A stretch of DNA of 64,000 nt, from positions 1,860,001-1,924,000 of the forward strand of contig NZ_CP048265.1 in NCBI RefSeq assembly GCF_019469205.1, given 5' to 3'. The stretch is from Gilliamella sp. ESL0405 (GTDB lineage: Bacteria; Pseudomonadota; Gammaproteobacteria; Enterobacterales; Orbaceae). Positions within the stretch are counted from its first letter, which is position 1; the number at the start of each line of letters is the position of its first letter. The notes beneath the pieces were generated by a model. The model did no database searches. It had not been told where the DNA came from and worked only from the letters and a program-made list of their open reading frames with translations. Both the position numbers and the translations under genes were made by a program. Shown here piece by piece: positions 1 to 7,817 of this stretch.

Positions 1-611
1 TTCTAGCCAGTACAGAAGATTATTGGCGACAAGAGTTTCAACATTTAGGCAAAACGTATATCCCACCCAAACTTGTTCTTTATACCGGCTCGACCCAAAC
101 TTCATGTGGCGCCGGCCAAACCTTAATGGGGCCTTTTTATTGTAGTTTAGATAAAACCGTCTATTTAGATCTCTCTTTTTATCAAGAGATGAAACAGCGT
201 CTTGGTGGTGGTGGCGACTTTGCTCAAAGTTATGTCATCGCTCACGAAATTGGGCATCATGTGCAAAATCTGCTTGGTACCTTTAATAAAGTTGAACAAT
301 TAAAGCAGTCACAATCTGAAATTACCAGAAATCAATTATCAGTTAAACTTGAACTACAAGCCGATTGTTATGCCGGTTTATGGGGTAATTCGATTAAACA
401 ACAAAATCTGTTAGAAGTAGGCGATATTGAGCAAGCATTACAGACAGCGCAAGCGATTGGCGATGATCGGCTTGAGCAACAAAGTACCGGCTATGTAGTA
501 CCTGATAGCTTTACTCACGGCACATCGCAACAACGTTATACATGGTTTAAACGAGGATTTGATAGTGGTTTGATTAATCAGTGTAATACCTTCACACTGC
601 AAGGAAATTAA
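1..611 (+). CDS. ypfJ: Neutral zinc metallopeptidase, YpfJ family (5' end outside window)
   Basis: This is the C-terminal part of a putative neutral zinc metallopeptidase. The reading frame is already open at base 3, so the start lies upstream of the window. The visible part translates as a cysteine-containing segment ([18 protein letters not shown]), then [10 protein letters not shown], a glycine-rich stretch, and the zincin signature HEIGHH, in which two histidines and the glutamate would bind zinc and activate water. A downstream [11 protein letters not shown] segment supplies the family's likely third ligand. This order is typical of the YpfJ/KPN_02809 family, whose members usually carry an N-terminal membrane anchor that cannot be checked here. 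The physiological substrate is unknown. surE follows 11 bases downstream and may be co-transcribed. Confidence 0.85.
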   Translation, partial: LASTEDYWRQEFQHLGKTYIPPKLVLYTGSTQTSCGAGQTLMGPFYCSLDKTVYLDLSFYQEMKQRLGGGGDFAQSYVIAHEIGHHVQNLLGTFNKVEQLKQSQSEITRNQLSVKLELQADCYAGLWGNSIKQQNLLEVGDIEQALQTAQAIGDDRLEQQSTGYVVPDSFTHGTSQQRYTWFKRGFDSGLINQCNTFTLQGN

Positions 612-622
612 AAGGAAAGAAG

Positions 623-1405
623 ATGTTTAATAAATTAGTAAATCGTATTTTATTAGTCAACGATGACGGTATCGATGCCAAAGGCATTAATATTTTAAAA
701 GAAGCTGCCGAAAAAATTGCCCATGAAGTTTGGGTAGTTGCGCCGGCGCTCGATCAAAGCGGTGTTTCATGTGCCGTTAGCTTAAAATCACCCTTTCGGG
801 TTGCTCAGCGGGGTGATAGAGAGTATGCCGTTTATGGAACGCCCGCAGATTGTGCTTTGTATGCGCTTAAATATTTAATGGTAGACAATCTGCCCGATTT
901 AGTTTTGTCGGGAATCAATAATGGCACTAATGTCGGGTTTGAAACCATTTTATCCGGCACAGTCGGTGCCGCCATGATGTCAATGACACTCGGTGTGCCG
1001 GCAATGGCATTAAGCCAATCAACCACCGAAGATAATCAGCCAACCGATTGGGATTGTGCAATACATCATACCGAATCAGTTATTCGGCAACTGTTGGCGT
1101 TATCGGCACCTAAAAATATCTGCTTTAATATCAATTTTCCGGCTTGTAAAGCTAACAATATAAATGGCGTGAAGATAACCAAACAAGGGGCAGCAGATGT
1201 AAGCAAATTTATTGTTGCGCCAACAACCGATCCTGAAGGAAACGATTATTTTTGGTTTAGAGCAAAACGTAATCAACAAATTATTGACGAAAGTAAAGAG
1301 CTCGATGCCACCAATGGCGGCTTTATTGCAATTACGCCTTTAAGTTATGAGCGAACAGATAATGCATTTTATGAAGTATTAAAGCAAAATTTTGTGGCGA
1401 AATAG
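623..1405 (+). CDS. surE: 5'/3'-nucleotidase SurE
   Basis: SurE is a metal-dependent nucleoside-monophosphate phosphatase, known in other bacteria as a stationary-phase survival protein. The N-terminus RILLVNDDGIDAKGI carries the acidic metal-binding pair (DD) typical of the family. VWVVAPALDQSGVS and LVLSGINNGTNVG are the other conserved active-site segments. The length of 260 residues is usual. A purine-rich AAAGGAAAGAAG lies just before the ATG. In E. coli surE sits with pcm, nlpD and rpoS; here it follows a ypfJ-type gene and ends at a hairpin facing a convergent gene. Its activity would fit the nucleotide salvage genes further along the window, but it is not linked to them by position. 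Confidence 0.95.
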   Translation: MFNKLVNRILLVNDDGIDAKGINILKEAAEKIAHEVWVVAPALDQSGVSCAVSLKSPFRVAQRGDREYAVYGTPADCALYALKYLMVDNLPDLVLSGINNGTNVGFETILSGTVGAAMMSMTLGVPAMALSQSTTEDNQPTDWDCAIHHTESVIRQLLALSAPKNICFNINFPACKANNINGVKITKQGAADVSKFIVAPTTDPEGNDYFWFRAKRNQQIIDESKELDATNGGFIAITPLSYERTDNAFYEVLKQNFVAK

Positions 1406-1413
1406 CGCATTGT

Positions 1414-1438
1414 TACGTCTTCCTTTTAGGAAGACGTA
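1414..1438. terminator. Hairpin between convergent surE and setB-type gene
   Basis: A perfect 10-bp stem (TACGTCTTCC paired with GGAAGACGTA) surrounds a TTTTA loop between two genes that end facing each other. There is no strong run of T on either side, so it is at best a weak intrinsic terminator for both strands. Confidence 0.5.
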
Positions 1439-1448
1439 TTATCCAGTA

Positions 1449-2657
1449 TTAATCGACTTTTGTTCTCACCTCTTTAACCAGCGCACAAAATATCAATGAT
1501 ATAGCGACCATAATTAAGGCGATCGAATAGATAATTTCATGCCCGTAAGATTCAGATACAAACCCTTGAAGCATACCGGCTATAATAATGCTACAGATGA
1601 TACCATTATTAAACAAGGTTGATGCAACGCCCATTCGGGTTGGTAGCAGATCTTGAAAGTAGATAATCCCAATATTTGCCACAATGCCAATAAAAAGTGC
1701 ATTAAATAGCTGTAACACAAATAAGATCCACTCATCGGTAAATAAAATCATACCGATATAAAAGATCAATCCGCAGATTATGGCGATAAAAAATAGATTT
1801 CTTTTGCCTAACATCGGCACTAAGTAGCCCGCAATGATCATAACCGGTATTTCAATCCCGGCAGCCAATCCCATTAGATATCCCGGTAAAGAATCAGAAA
1901 GATGTAATACCGATTGTACGTACAGAGGCATATCGATGATATACATCATATTTGCTGTCCACATAAAGACCGTTGATAGTAACAAAAACACTACATTTTT
2001 ATTTTTAAATAAGGGTTGATTTGCCGCTTGTAAATCAACGTTATTGGGTAGCTCTGATGTCGGATTTTTTTCAACGGAAGGTAAAAAAATGGCAACAAAG
2101 ATCATCGCGACAATAAACATCGACATGGCACTCAGATACATGGTGGTAAAACCATACTCAATCGCTAATCCGAACGATAAAGGTGGTCCAATGACCCAAG
2201 CAAGTGACAGTTGTGCCCGTATCAACGAGTTGAAGGCGACAACATTTCGTCCGCTTTTCACGGCATATTCACGAGCTAAAGCAAAAATTTGCGGCATCGC
2301 TGCGGACGAGAGCGCAGCAAATAGTACGCCGAGCGTAATTAATAGGTAATAGTTACGGGAAAAGGCAAAAATAAGGCTATTGGCAACCCCCATTAAACAA
2401 CAAAATATGACAATATTGCGCCTGTCGCCCCTTTTATCAGAATATTTTGCCAATAAAAAGCTACCAATAATGCTGGCAAAAGCATTCACCGAGAAAAAGA
2501 GACCGACTAAGCGAGGATCAACATTAACGTCAACCGATAAAAATCGACTTAAGGTTGGTGACTGTAATGCACCGGCTACCCCAATGACAAAGGTGGCAAA
2601 TAAAAAAGCCGAAAAAATAACGCCTTGCCGTTGGCGAAACGAAGGAATACTAGACAT
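1449..2657 (-). CDS. setB: Sugar efflux transporter, SetA/SetB-type MFS
   Basis: This is a twelve-helix major facilitator protein of 402 residues. The N-terminal segment SPTLSRFLSVDVNVDPRLVG followed by LFFSVNA is characteristic of the Set sugar-efflux family, which exports lactose, glucose or analogues from the cytoplasm in enterobacteria. The loop between helices 2 and 3 carries the MFS signature in the form YSDKRGDRRN. The central loop after helix 6 is short. The gene is transcribed away from zntA across a 142-bp intergenic stretch. Assignment to the Set family is good; the choice of SetB over SetA and the actual substrate are uncertain. Confidence 0.8.
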   Translation of the reverse strand: MSSIPSFRQRQGVIFSAFLFATFVIGVAGALQSPTLSRFLSVDVNVDPRLVGLFFSVNAFASIIGSFLLAKYSDKRGDRRNIVIFCCLMGVANSLIFAFSRNYYLLITLGVLFAALSSAAMPQIFALAREYAVKSGRNVVAFNSLIRAQLSLAWVIGPPLSFGLAIEYGFTTMYLSAMSMFIVAMIFVAIFLPSVEKNPTSELPNNVDLQAANQPLFKNKNVVFLLLSTVFMWTANMMYIIDMPLYVQSVLHLSDSLPGYLMGLAAGIEIPVMIIAGYLVPMLGKRNLFFIAIICGLIFYIGMILFTDEWILFVLQLFNALFIGIVANIGIIYFQDLLPTRMGVASTLFNNGIICSIIIAGMLQGFVSESYGHEIIYSIALIMVAISLIFCALVKEVRTKVD

Positions 2658-2799
2658 ATCTTATCTCAATCATGAAAGTGTCATTAATTATATACTTAAA
2701 ACATACGCTTAGGTATTGAAAAAATAATAGCTTAAAAAATGATTTATTTTTCTACAATTAAGCGTACAATCAAAATCATCAACAAGACGAGGTAACGTT

Positions 2800-5127
2800 A
2801 TGTTATATAATAACAAATCTACGCAGCAACATCATGATAGTCATCATCATTGCCAAGGTGAATGTCATAATATTGCGCATAATCATCACCAACAATCAGC
2901 ACAGAGTACCGATACTCATCAAACGCAAAACAGCGTGGCGAGTGCTGGGCGACAAGAACAAGATAGTAGCGCCAAAAATGACATTAGTGATCCACCCGAA
3001 GATCCCGAAAGGCAAAGCCAACACATTAAGCTTATCTGGAAAATTCAAGGTATGGATTGCGCCCATTGCGCTAAAAAAATTGAAAATGGCATTAAAACTC
3101 TTCCGAATATTACTCACTCAAAAATCACATTTTCAACTGAAAAGTTGGTTGTGTTAGTTCCGCAGAAAGATCAAAAAATAATTAAACAGATTGAAGATAA
3201 AGTTGTCGAACTAGGTTATACCCCTATTTTCCAATCATCGGACAATCATAATCATCAACATGAACACTCTCATATAATCGATAAAAAAGCGTTATTACCT
3301 TTAGCCATATTGGGCGCGTTAATTGTTATCAGTTATCTTATTACGCTGTTTAATCATCAAGCCGGTCAATACGCCTTTATTGCCACCGCTATTATCGGGC
3401 TGATACCGATATTAAAAGAGGCGATTTTATTGACTCGCAGTGGCACACCCTTTGCGATTGAATCGTTAATGAGTATATCGGCAATTGGCGCACTATTTAT
3501 TGGCGCAGCTGAAGAAGCCACCATGGTGATTTTTCTGTTTATGATAGGTGAAATGCTTGAAGGGATCGCAACAAATAAAGCCAAGAAAGGCATTTCATCC
3601 CTTGCTAAGCTCATGCCTGAAGAGACTGTTATTATTATCGACGGTAAGCGTAAAACCGTTGCCAGCCACAGTTTGAAGCCAGACGATATTATCGAAATTT
3701 CATCCGGCGGGCGATTACCGGCTGATGTTATCTTAGTGAGTGAACAAGCCAATATTGACGAAAGCGCCTTAACCGGCGAATCGATCCCGGTCAACTACTT
3801 ATATGGCGATAAGATTTTAGCCGGATCACTGGTGGTTGATAATACCATTCAACTCAAAGTGATTTCGCAAGCAGGGCAAAACGCTGTTGATCGCATCTTG
3901 CAATTGATCGAAGATGCCGAAGAGCGCAAAGCGCCGATTGAGCGTTTTATCGATAAATTTAGCCGTTATTATACGCCGGCTATTGCGCTGTTTGCTTTGT
4001 TGGTTATCCTTATACCACCACTGCTTTTGGGCGAAGATTGGTATACATGGATCTATCGAGGATTAACACTATTATTAATTGGCTGTCCTTGTGCGTTGGT
4101 GATCTCAACCCCTGCCGTCATCACTTCAGCATTATCGAGTGCCGCCAAATTAGGAGTATTGATTAAAGGGGGCGCCGCGCTGGAACACATTGGATCGCTA
4201 AAAATGATTGCCTTTGATAAAACCGGCACACTAACGGAAGGAAAACCGCAAGTGACCGATATTATCAATCGAGGCTTAGCGGTCAATGACTTGCTTGCTA
4301 TAGTTGCATCAATTGAAAGCGGCTCACATCATCCTTTAGCTAAAGCTATTGTGGATTACACCAAACAACACGATATCACGTTTAATGAAGCGACAAATCG
4401 TAAAGCCATTGCCGGTATTGGTATTCAAGGCGAGCTAAACCAAAAAATCTATTATGTTGTTTCACCCAATAAAATTGACACTGTCTCGGTCCCTTTGTTA
4501 AACGACGATGCCAAGCTCATCGAACAACTGGAAAATGCCGGCAAAACCGTCGTGGTCGCCGTCACAGATCAAGCATTACTGGGGATTATCGCGCTGCAAG
4601 ATGTCTTGCGAACAGATGCAAAACCAGCCATTAAGGCACTCCACCAACTCGGTCTTAAAACCTTGATGCTCACAGGTGACAATCAACGAGCCGCTAAAGC
4701 GATTGCCGGACAATTAGGGATGGATTACCGTGCTCAGTTATTACCTGCTGACAAACTGGTCGAGATTGAAAAAATCGGCAAAACTACCACCATTGCCATG
4801 GTCGGGGACGGAATCAATGATTCACCGGCAATGAAAGCCGCAACAATCGGCATTGCAATGGGAAGCGGTACCGATGTTGCCCTTGAAACAGCCGAAGTCG
4901 CCCTCAGCAAAAATAGTCTATCGAGTTTACCAACGTTAATTCGCTTAGCACGTTTTGCCAATCGAAATATTAAACAAAATATCACTATAGCATTAGGGAT
5001 AAAGTTGATATTTTTAATTACCAGTCTTTTTGGCTTAACCGGGCTTTGGCTTGCAGTATTAGCTGATTCGGGTACCACAGCGATTGTGACAGCCAATGCT
5101 TTAAGATTGCTAAAGGTTAAAAAATAA
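2800..5127 (+). CDS. zntA: Zn(II)/Cd(II)/Pb(II)-translocating P-type ATPase, ZntA type
   Basis: This P1B-type ATPase is expected to export divalent soft metals through the inner membrane. The N-terminal about 60 residues are rich in His and Cys (HHDSHHHCQGEC), followed by one heavy-metal domain with GMDCAHC at residues 84-90 and a second His cluster near 148-158. The actuator motif TGES is at 325-328, the transmembrane metal site CPC at 429-431, the phosphorylated Asp in DKTGT at 473, and the HP locus appears as SGSHHPLA. GDGINDSPA marks the hinge. The CPC motif and the GMDCAHC domain fit Zn/Cd/Pb transport rather than Cu. The length of 775 residues exceeds E. coli ZntA (732) mostly because of the N-terminal His region. 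No merR-type zntR gene is adjacent. Confidence 0.92.
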   Translation: MLYNNKSTQQHHDSHHHCQGECHNIAHNHHQQSAQSTDTHQTQNSVASAGRQEQDSSAKNDISDPPEDPERQSQHIKLIWKIQGMDCAHCAKKIENGIKTLPNITHSKITFSTEKLVVLVPQKDQKIIKQIEDKVVELGYTPIFQSSDNHNHQHEHSHIIDKKALLPLAILGALIVISYLITLFNHQAGQYAFIATAIIGLIPILKEAILLTRSGTPFAIESLMSISAIGALFIGAAEEATMVIFLFMIGEMLEGIATNKAKKGISSLAKLMPEETVIIIDGKRKTVASHSLKPDDIIEISSGGRLPADVILVSEQANIDESALTGESIPVNYLYGDKILAGSLVVDNTIQLKVISQAGQNAVDRILQLIEDAEERKAPIERFIDKFSRYYTPAIALFALLVILIPPLLLGEDWYTWIYRGLTLLLIGCPCALVISTPAVITSALSSAAKLGVLIKGGAALEHIGSLKMIAFDKTGTLTEGKPQVTDIINRGLAVNDLLAIVASIESGSHHPLAKAIVDYTKQHDITFNEATNRKAIAGIGIQGELNQKIYYVVSPNKIDTVSVPLLNDDAKLIEQLENAGKTVVVAVTDQALLGIIALQDVLRTDAKPAIKALHQLGLKTLMLTGDNQRAAKAIAGQLGMDYRAQLLPADKLVEIEKIGKTTTIAMVGDGINDSPAMKAATIGIAMGSGTDVALETAEVALSKNSLSSLPTLIRLARFANRNIKQNITIALGIKLIFLITSLFGLTGLWLAVLADSGTTAIVTANALRLLKVKK

Positions 5128-5216
5128 GGGTGAACAGCGAATTTTAACTTTTTTAAAGGATAAGTTTTCGGCTTTACATAATGGCATAATCTATCTTTTA
5201 TTGTTACACCTATTAA

Positions 5217-5244
5217 AGAAGGGATATTGTATGCAATCCCTTCT
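5217..5244. other. 9-bp inverted repeat downstream of zntA
   Basis: AGAAGGGAT and ATCCCTTCT form a perfect 9-bp stem with a 10-base loop. It sits between the convergent zntA and antitoxin genes. No T-run follows on either strand, so its role as a terminator is doubtful. Confidence 0.35.
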
Positions 5245-5374
5245 AGTAACTTATTATTTAAATGTAACTATTTTAAGTTAGCCTCTGCCGTTCATATATA
5301 AACAGGTTATCAATGTATCGGCAGGTTTTCACGATTATAAAAACAGTAAAAAAGATTAGATTTTCCATGCTCAG

Positions 5375-5677
5375 TTAACAACAATCTGCATGTTTTTGTG
5401 AGGAAAACTGCATTTGCAAACCTAATGCTTGAACAATTTTAAAGATTGTATTAAAAGTAGGATTCCCCTCACCTGATAATGCTTTATAAATACCCTCACG
5501 GCTTATACCCGTATCACGTGAAAGCTGACTGATGTTTTTAGCTCTAGCTATATCACCAAGTGCAATAAATAAAAATTTAGGGTCTCCTTCTTCTATTGCG
5601 GCATTTAAATATTCTTGCATCTCTTCATCAGTATTTAAAAAATCAACTACGTCAAAAGTTTTTAGTTTTGTAGTCAT
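5375..5677 (-). CDS. Antitoxin of HI1420-type addiction module (Xre-like HTH)
   Basis: This 100-residue protein is a helix-turn-helix antidote of the family TIGRFAMs calls downstream HI1420. It opens MTTKLKTFDVVDFLNTDEEM, followed by an ALGDIARAKNISQLSRDTG helix-turn-helix region and GEGNPTFNTIFKIVQALG. I start it at the ATG at 5677, which overlaps the toxin's TGA as ATGA and has GGGG just upstream; an in-frame ATG at 5689 is possible but lies inside the toxin. Known members bind and neutralise the upstream-encoded RelE/ParE-like toxin and repress the operon. The order is toxin first, antitoxin second, as in HigBA-like modules. Its toxin partner carries an internal stop, so this antitoxin may be orphaned. 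Confidence 0.85.
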   Translation of the reverse strand: MTTKLKTFDVVDFLNTDEEMQEYLNAAIEEGDPKFLFIALGDIARAKNISQLSRDTGISREGIYKALSGEGNPTFNTIFKIVQALGLQMQFSSQKHADCC

Positions 5678-5973
5678 AATAAACCCCATTTATTTGCTAA
5701 TTCTTTAGCAATTTTAATGTCTGTTTGTTGTGTATCCTTGTCACCACCACACAATAAAATAACAATTTCATTATTGCGGTTAGCAAAATAAACCCTGTAC
5801 CCTTTTCCACAGTGAATGCGCATTTCTGATACACCGCTACCTACAGATTTAACGTCACCAAAATTACCTTCTTGCATACGACGAATTCGAACTTTAATTT
5901 TAGCTGCTGCAGTTTTATCCTTAAGCGACTTCTACCATTTTTCCATTTGCGGTGTATAACTTACAGTAATCAT
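5674..5973 (-). pseudogene. HI1419-type RelE/ParE toxin interrupted by an amber codon
   Basis: Read from the ATG at 5973 the product is MITVSYTPQMEKW, then TAG at codon 14 (5934-5932), then in the same frame KSLKDKTAAAKIKVRIRRM and the full conserved body with GNFGDVKSVG, VSEMRI, GYRVYF and ILLCGGDK. The whole length without the stop would be about 99 codons, normal for the family. Relatives usually have Leu or Phe after the Trp, so one base change (TTG to TAG) explains the stop. An internal ATG at 5877 could restart translation but would lose the N-terminal helices. The family contains mRNA interferase-like toxins. The AGGA before the ATG and the upstream promoter are intact, so the mutation looks recent. 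A sequencing error is the alternative. Confidence 0.8.
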
Positions 5974-6000
5974 GCTTTATTCCTGTTTTAATTTAAAACT

Positions 6001-6041
6001 ATTTTATCTTACACAACCAACATGTCAACTGTAGTTGTCAA
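6001..6041 (-). promoter_or_regulatory. Promoter and putative operator of the toxin-antitoxin pair
   Basis: On the minus strand there is TTGACA (6028-6023), a 16-bp spacer and TAAAAT (6006-6001), close to the sigma-70 consensus. This predicts a start about 20 bases before the toxin ATG. The -35 overlaps an imperfect palindrome, TGTCAACT-GT-AGTTGTCA on the plus strand (6023-6040), with one mismatch between arms; it is a plausible antitoxin operator. Confidence 0.6.
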
Positions 6042-6109
6042 TTTTAATTATTTATATTGTTACCAAAACTTATCTAATGCTTATATTGATGTTAATCATA
6101 AAAATAATA

Positions 6110-6267
6110 ATGAATAAAACAATCGATGTTGAAACAGGTATACCAAACGATGTCGTGAAATAGCCACAAAAGATAAGGAAAAATTAGCACAAACGTTAGC
6201 TGAATTTTTAATTGGGTATTTAACTGATGAATCGATTAATTGGTTGCGAAATATAATTTCATTTGAT
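6110..6267 (+). pseudogene. Broken small ORF of unknown function
   Basis: An ATG at 6110 opens MNKTIDVETGIPNDVVK and ends at a TAG at 6161. The neighbouring frame, which has no start codon, continues with REIATKDKEKLAQTLAEF and LIGYLTDESINLVAKYNFI to a stop at 6265-6267. A frameshift near 6150-6160 would join the two into a single protein of about 55 residues. I do not recognise the family. The fragment lies between the toxin-antitoxin promoter and the MarR promoter, in an AT-rich accessory patch. It may also be chance coding in non-coding DNA. Confidence 0.25.
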
Positions 6268-6290
6268 ATAGTTTCAAATGAAACTATATT
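6245..6290 (+). promoter_or_regulatory. marR promoter with overlapping palindromic operator
   Basis: TTGCGA (6245-6250), a 17-bp spacer and TATAGT (6268-6273) form a sigma-70 promoter. The -10 and predicted start (about 6280) lie inside a palindrome at 6267-6290: ATATAGTTTC, four bases, then the exact complement GAAACTATAT. Two 10-bp arms with a 4-bp centre suit a MarR dimer, so the downstream regulator probably represses itself and the exporter operon here. Confidence 0.65.
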
Positions 6291-6304
6291 GAAAAGGTAA
6301 TATT

Positions 6305-6799
6305 ATGGCAATCCCTATTGCAACGGTTGAACAACTGATTGAAAAATTTAAATCTCGTGGAATGTCTTCAAATTATGATGAGATCTTCTTAAGTCGTTTA
6401 TTGCAGTTTAGCACTGAAGCACTTTTAGAAAACCTAAATCAAGCCTACCGACAATACCAACTGGACGATAAATTATTTGCTGTTTTATTAGTCATAAACA
6501 CCTTTCACCCTGAAGGAGTCAAACCGTCGCAACTCAGTGAATTAACCCATTTTTCTCGGGTGCAAGTGACACGATGTGTAGAAACATTAGTAAAAAATGA
6601 ATTAGTTATACGACAAGCTGATCCGCATGATCGCCGCTCACATTGTTTAATTTTAAGCAACAAAGGGATCAATTTTTTTAAAAATGAAATCCCCCCTATC
6701 GAAAAAAGGGTTGTTCAAGCCTGGCAAATTATCAGCCAAGAGGAGCGTCAACAATTGCGCTCAATCTTACTGAAACTTTTAAAACACCTTGAGCAGTAA
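6305..6799 (+). CDS. MarR-family transcriptional regulator
   Basis: This 164-residue winged-helix protein has the MarR layout: N-terminal dimerisation helices, then a DNA-binding core. The core contains GVKPSQLSELTHFSRVQVTR (recognition helix), CVETLVKNELVIRQ, and the wing DPHDRRSHCLILSNKGINFF, whose D-x-R-D/S-x-R pattern is a MarR hallmark. It is the first gene of the exporter operon, 17 bases upstream of the HlyD-like gene. A near-perfect palindrome covers its promoter. E. coli's comparable ybhGFSR operon is controlled by a TetR-type regulator (CecR/YbiH), so here the regulator class is different. The ligand is unknown; MarR proteins upstream of exporters often sense phenolics or the exported compound. 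Confidence 0.88.
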   Translation: MAIPIATVEQLIEKFKSRGMSSNYDEIFLSRLLQFSTEALLENLNQAYRQYQLDDKLFAVLLVINTFHPEGVKPSQLSELTHFSRVQVTRCVETLVKNELVIRQADPHDRRSHCLILSNKGINFFKNEIPPIEKRVVQAWQIISQEERQQLRSILLKLLKHLEQ

Positions 6800-6816
6800 A
6801 CTAAACGAGAATATCG

Positions 6817-7806
6817 ATGACAAAAAAACGACTTATCCCGCTATTATTGTTAGTAATAATTCTAATCAGCGGTGCAATTTGGTTTATTAATAAAAACCCT
6901 TCTTCATTAGTTTTATATGGTAATGTTGATATCCGTACAGTAAACAGTAGCTTTCGTGTGTCAGGGCGTTTGATGCAATTGAATTATGAAGAAGGTGATC
7001 CTATTAAACAAGGCGATCTATTAGCCAAACTCGATGCTAAACCTTATCAAAACGCCGTTAATCAAGCTAAAGCCAATTTAATGGTTAAGCAAGCGCAACT
7101 TGATTTAATGATAAACGGATATCGCAAAGAAGAAGTGGCTCAAGCAGCTGCACAAGTTTTACAGTATCAGGCAAGTTATGATTATGCTGAAAATAACTAT
7201 CAGCGTATGGCGAAATTAATCAAATCATCTTCAATATCTAAAGATCAATTCGATAACAGTTTAACTTTGCGTGATCAAGCCAAAGCTAATTTACAAACCG
7301 CTAAACAAAAGCTTGAAAAGCTTACTAATGGTTATCGTAAAGAAGAGATTGAAGCAGCACAAGCCACCGTGCAAGCTGCGCAAGCAGAGCTAGCCCAAGC
7401 TGAGCTTAATTTATCAGATACCGAACTTTATGCACCTTCCCAAGGTACAATTTCAACCCGAGCGGTTGAATCCGGCACCATGTTGACTGCCGGCTCACCG
7501 ATCTATGCCATTTCATTAGATCGGCCGGTTTGGGTACGAGCCTATATCGACGAAATTAATTTACATCAAGCCATACCCGGAAGAACGGTTTATGTCTTTA
7601 CCGATTCTCAGCCGGATAAACCTTATATTGGGCAAATTGGCTTTGTGTCTCCCACGGCCGAATTTACACCGAAAACAGTTGAAACCCCAGTACTTCGCAC
7701 TGATTTAGTTTACCGTTTACGTATTCAAATCAATGAAACCGGCCAAGGTCAAGCTGATGATATGTTGCGCCAAGGCATGCCGGTAACAATAAAATTTGCC
7801 CAATAA
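6817..7806 (+). CDS. ybhG: HlyD-family periplasmic adaptor of ABC exporter (YbhG-like)
   Basis: This 329-residue membrane-fusion protein starts with a single N-terminal membrane anchor (residues about 5-24) and continues with a biotinyl-lipoyl half domain (SFRVSGRLMQLNYEEGDPI). It then has a long alpha-helical hairpin rich in Gln and Ala, in which the element NGYRKEE occurs twice, at roughly residues 94-100 and 168-174. A second lipoyl half follows (LYAPSQGTISTRAVESGT), then a beta-barrel. Such adaptors connect an inner-membrane ABC exporter to an outer-membrane channel. The downstream genes encode the matching ATPase and two permeases. The layout matches E. coli ybhG-ybhF-ybhS-ybhR. Confidence 0.88.
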   Translation: MTKKRLIPLLLLVIILISGAIWFINKNPSSLVLYGNVDIRTVNSSFRVSGRLMQLNYEEGDPIKQGDLLAKLDAKPYQNAVNQAKANLMVKQAQLDLMINGYRKEEVAQAAAQVLQYQASYDYAENNYQRMAKLIKSSSISKDQFDNSLTLRDQAKANLQTAKQKLEKLTNGYRKEEIEAAQATVQAAQAELAQAELNLSDTELYAPSQGTISTRAVESGTMLTAGSPIYAISLDRPVWVRAYIDEINLHQAIPGRTVYVFTDSQPDKPYIGQIGFVSPTAEFTPKTVETPVLRTDLVYRLRIQINETGQGQADDMLRQGMPVTIKFAQ

Positions 7807-7817
7807 CGAGCGAATCT

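Noticed and set aside
2704-2766. TACGCTTA / TAAGCGTA inverted repeat before zntA as a ZntR operator
   Set aside because: The arms are 47 bases apart, and the sequence lacks the close palindrome within a 19-20 base promoter spacer that MerR-type regulators need.
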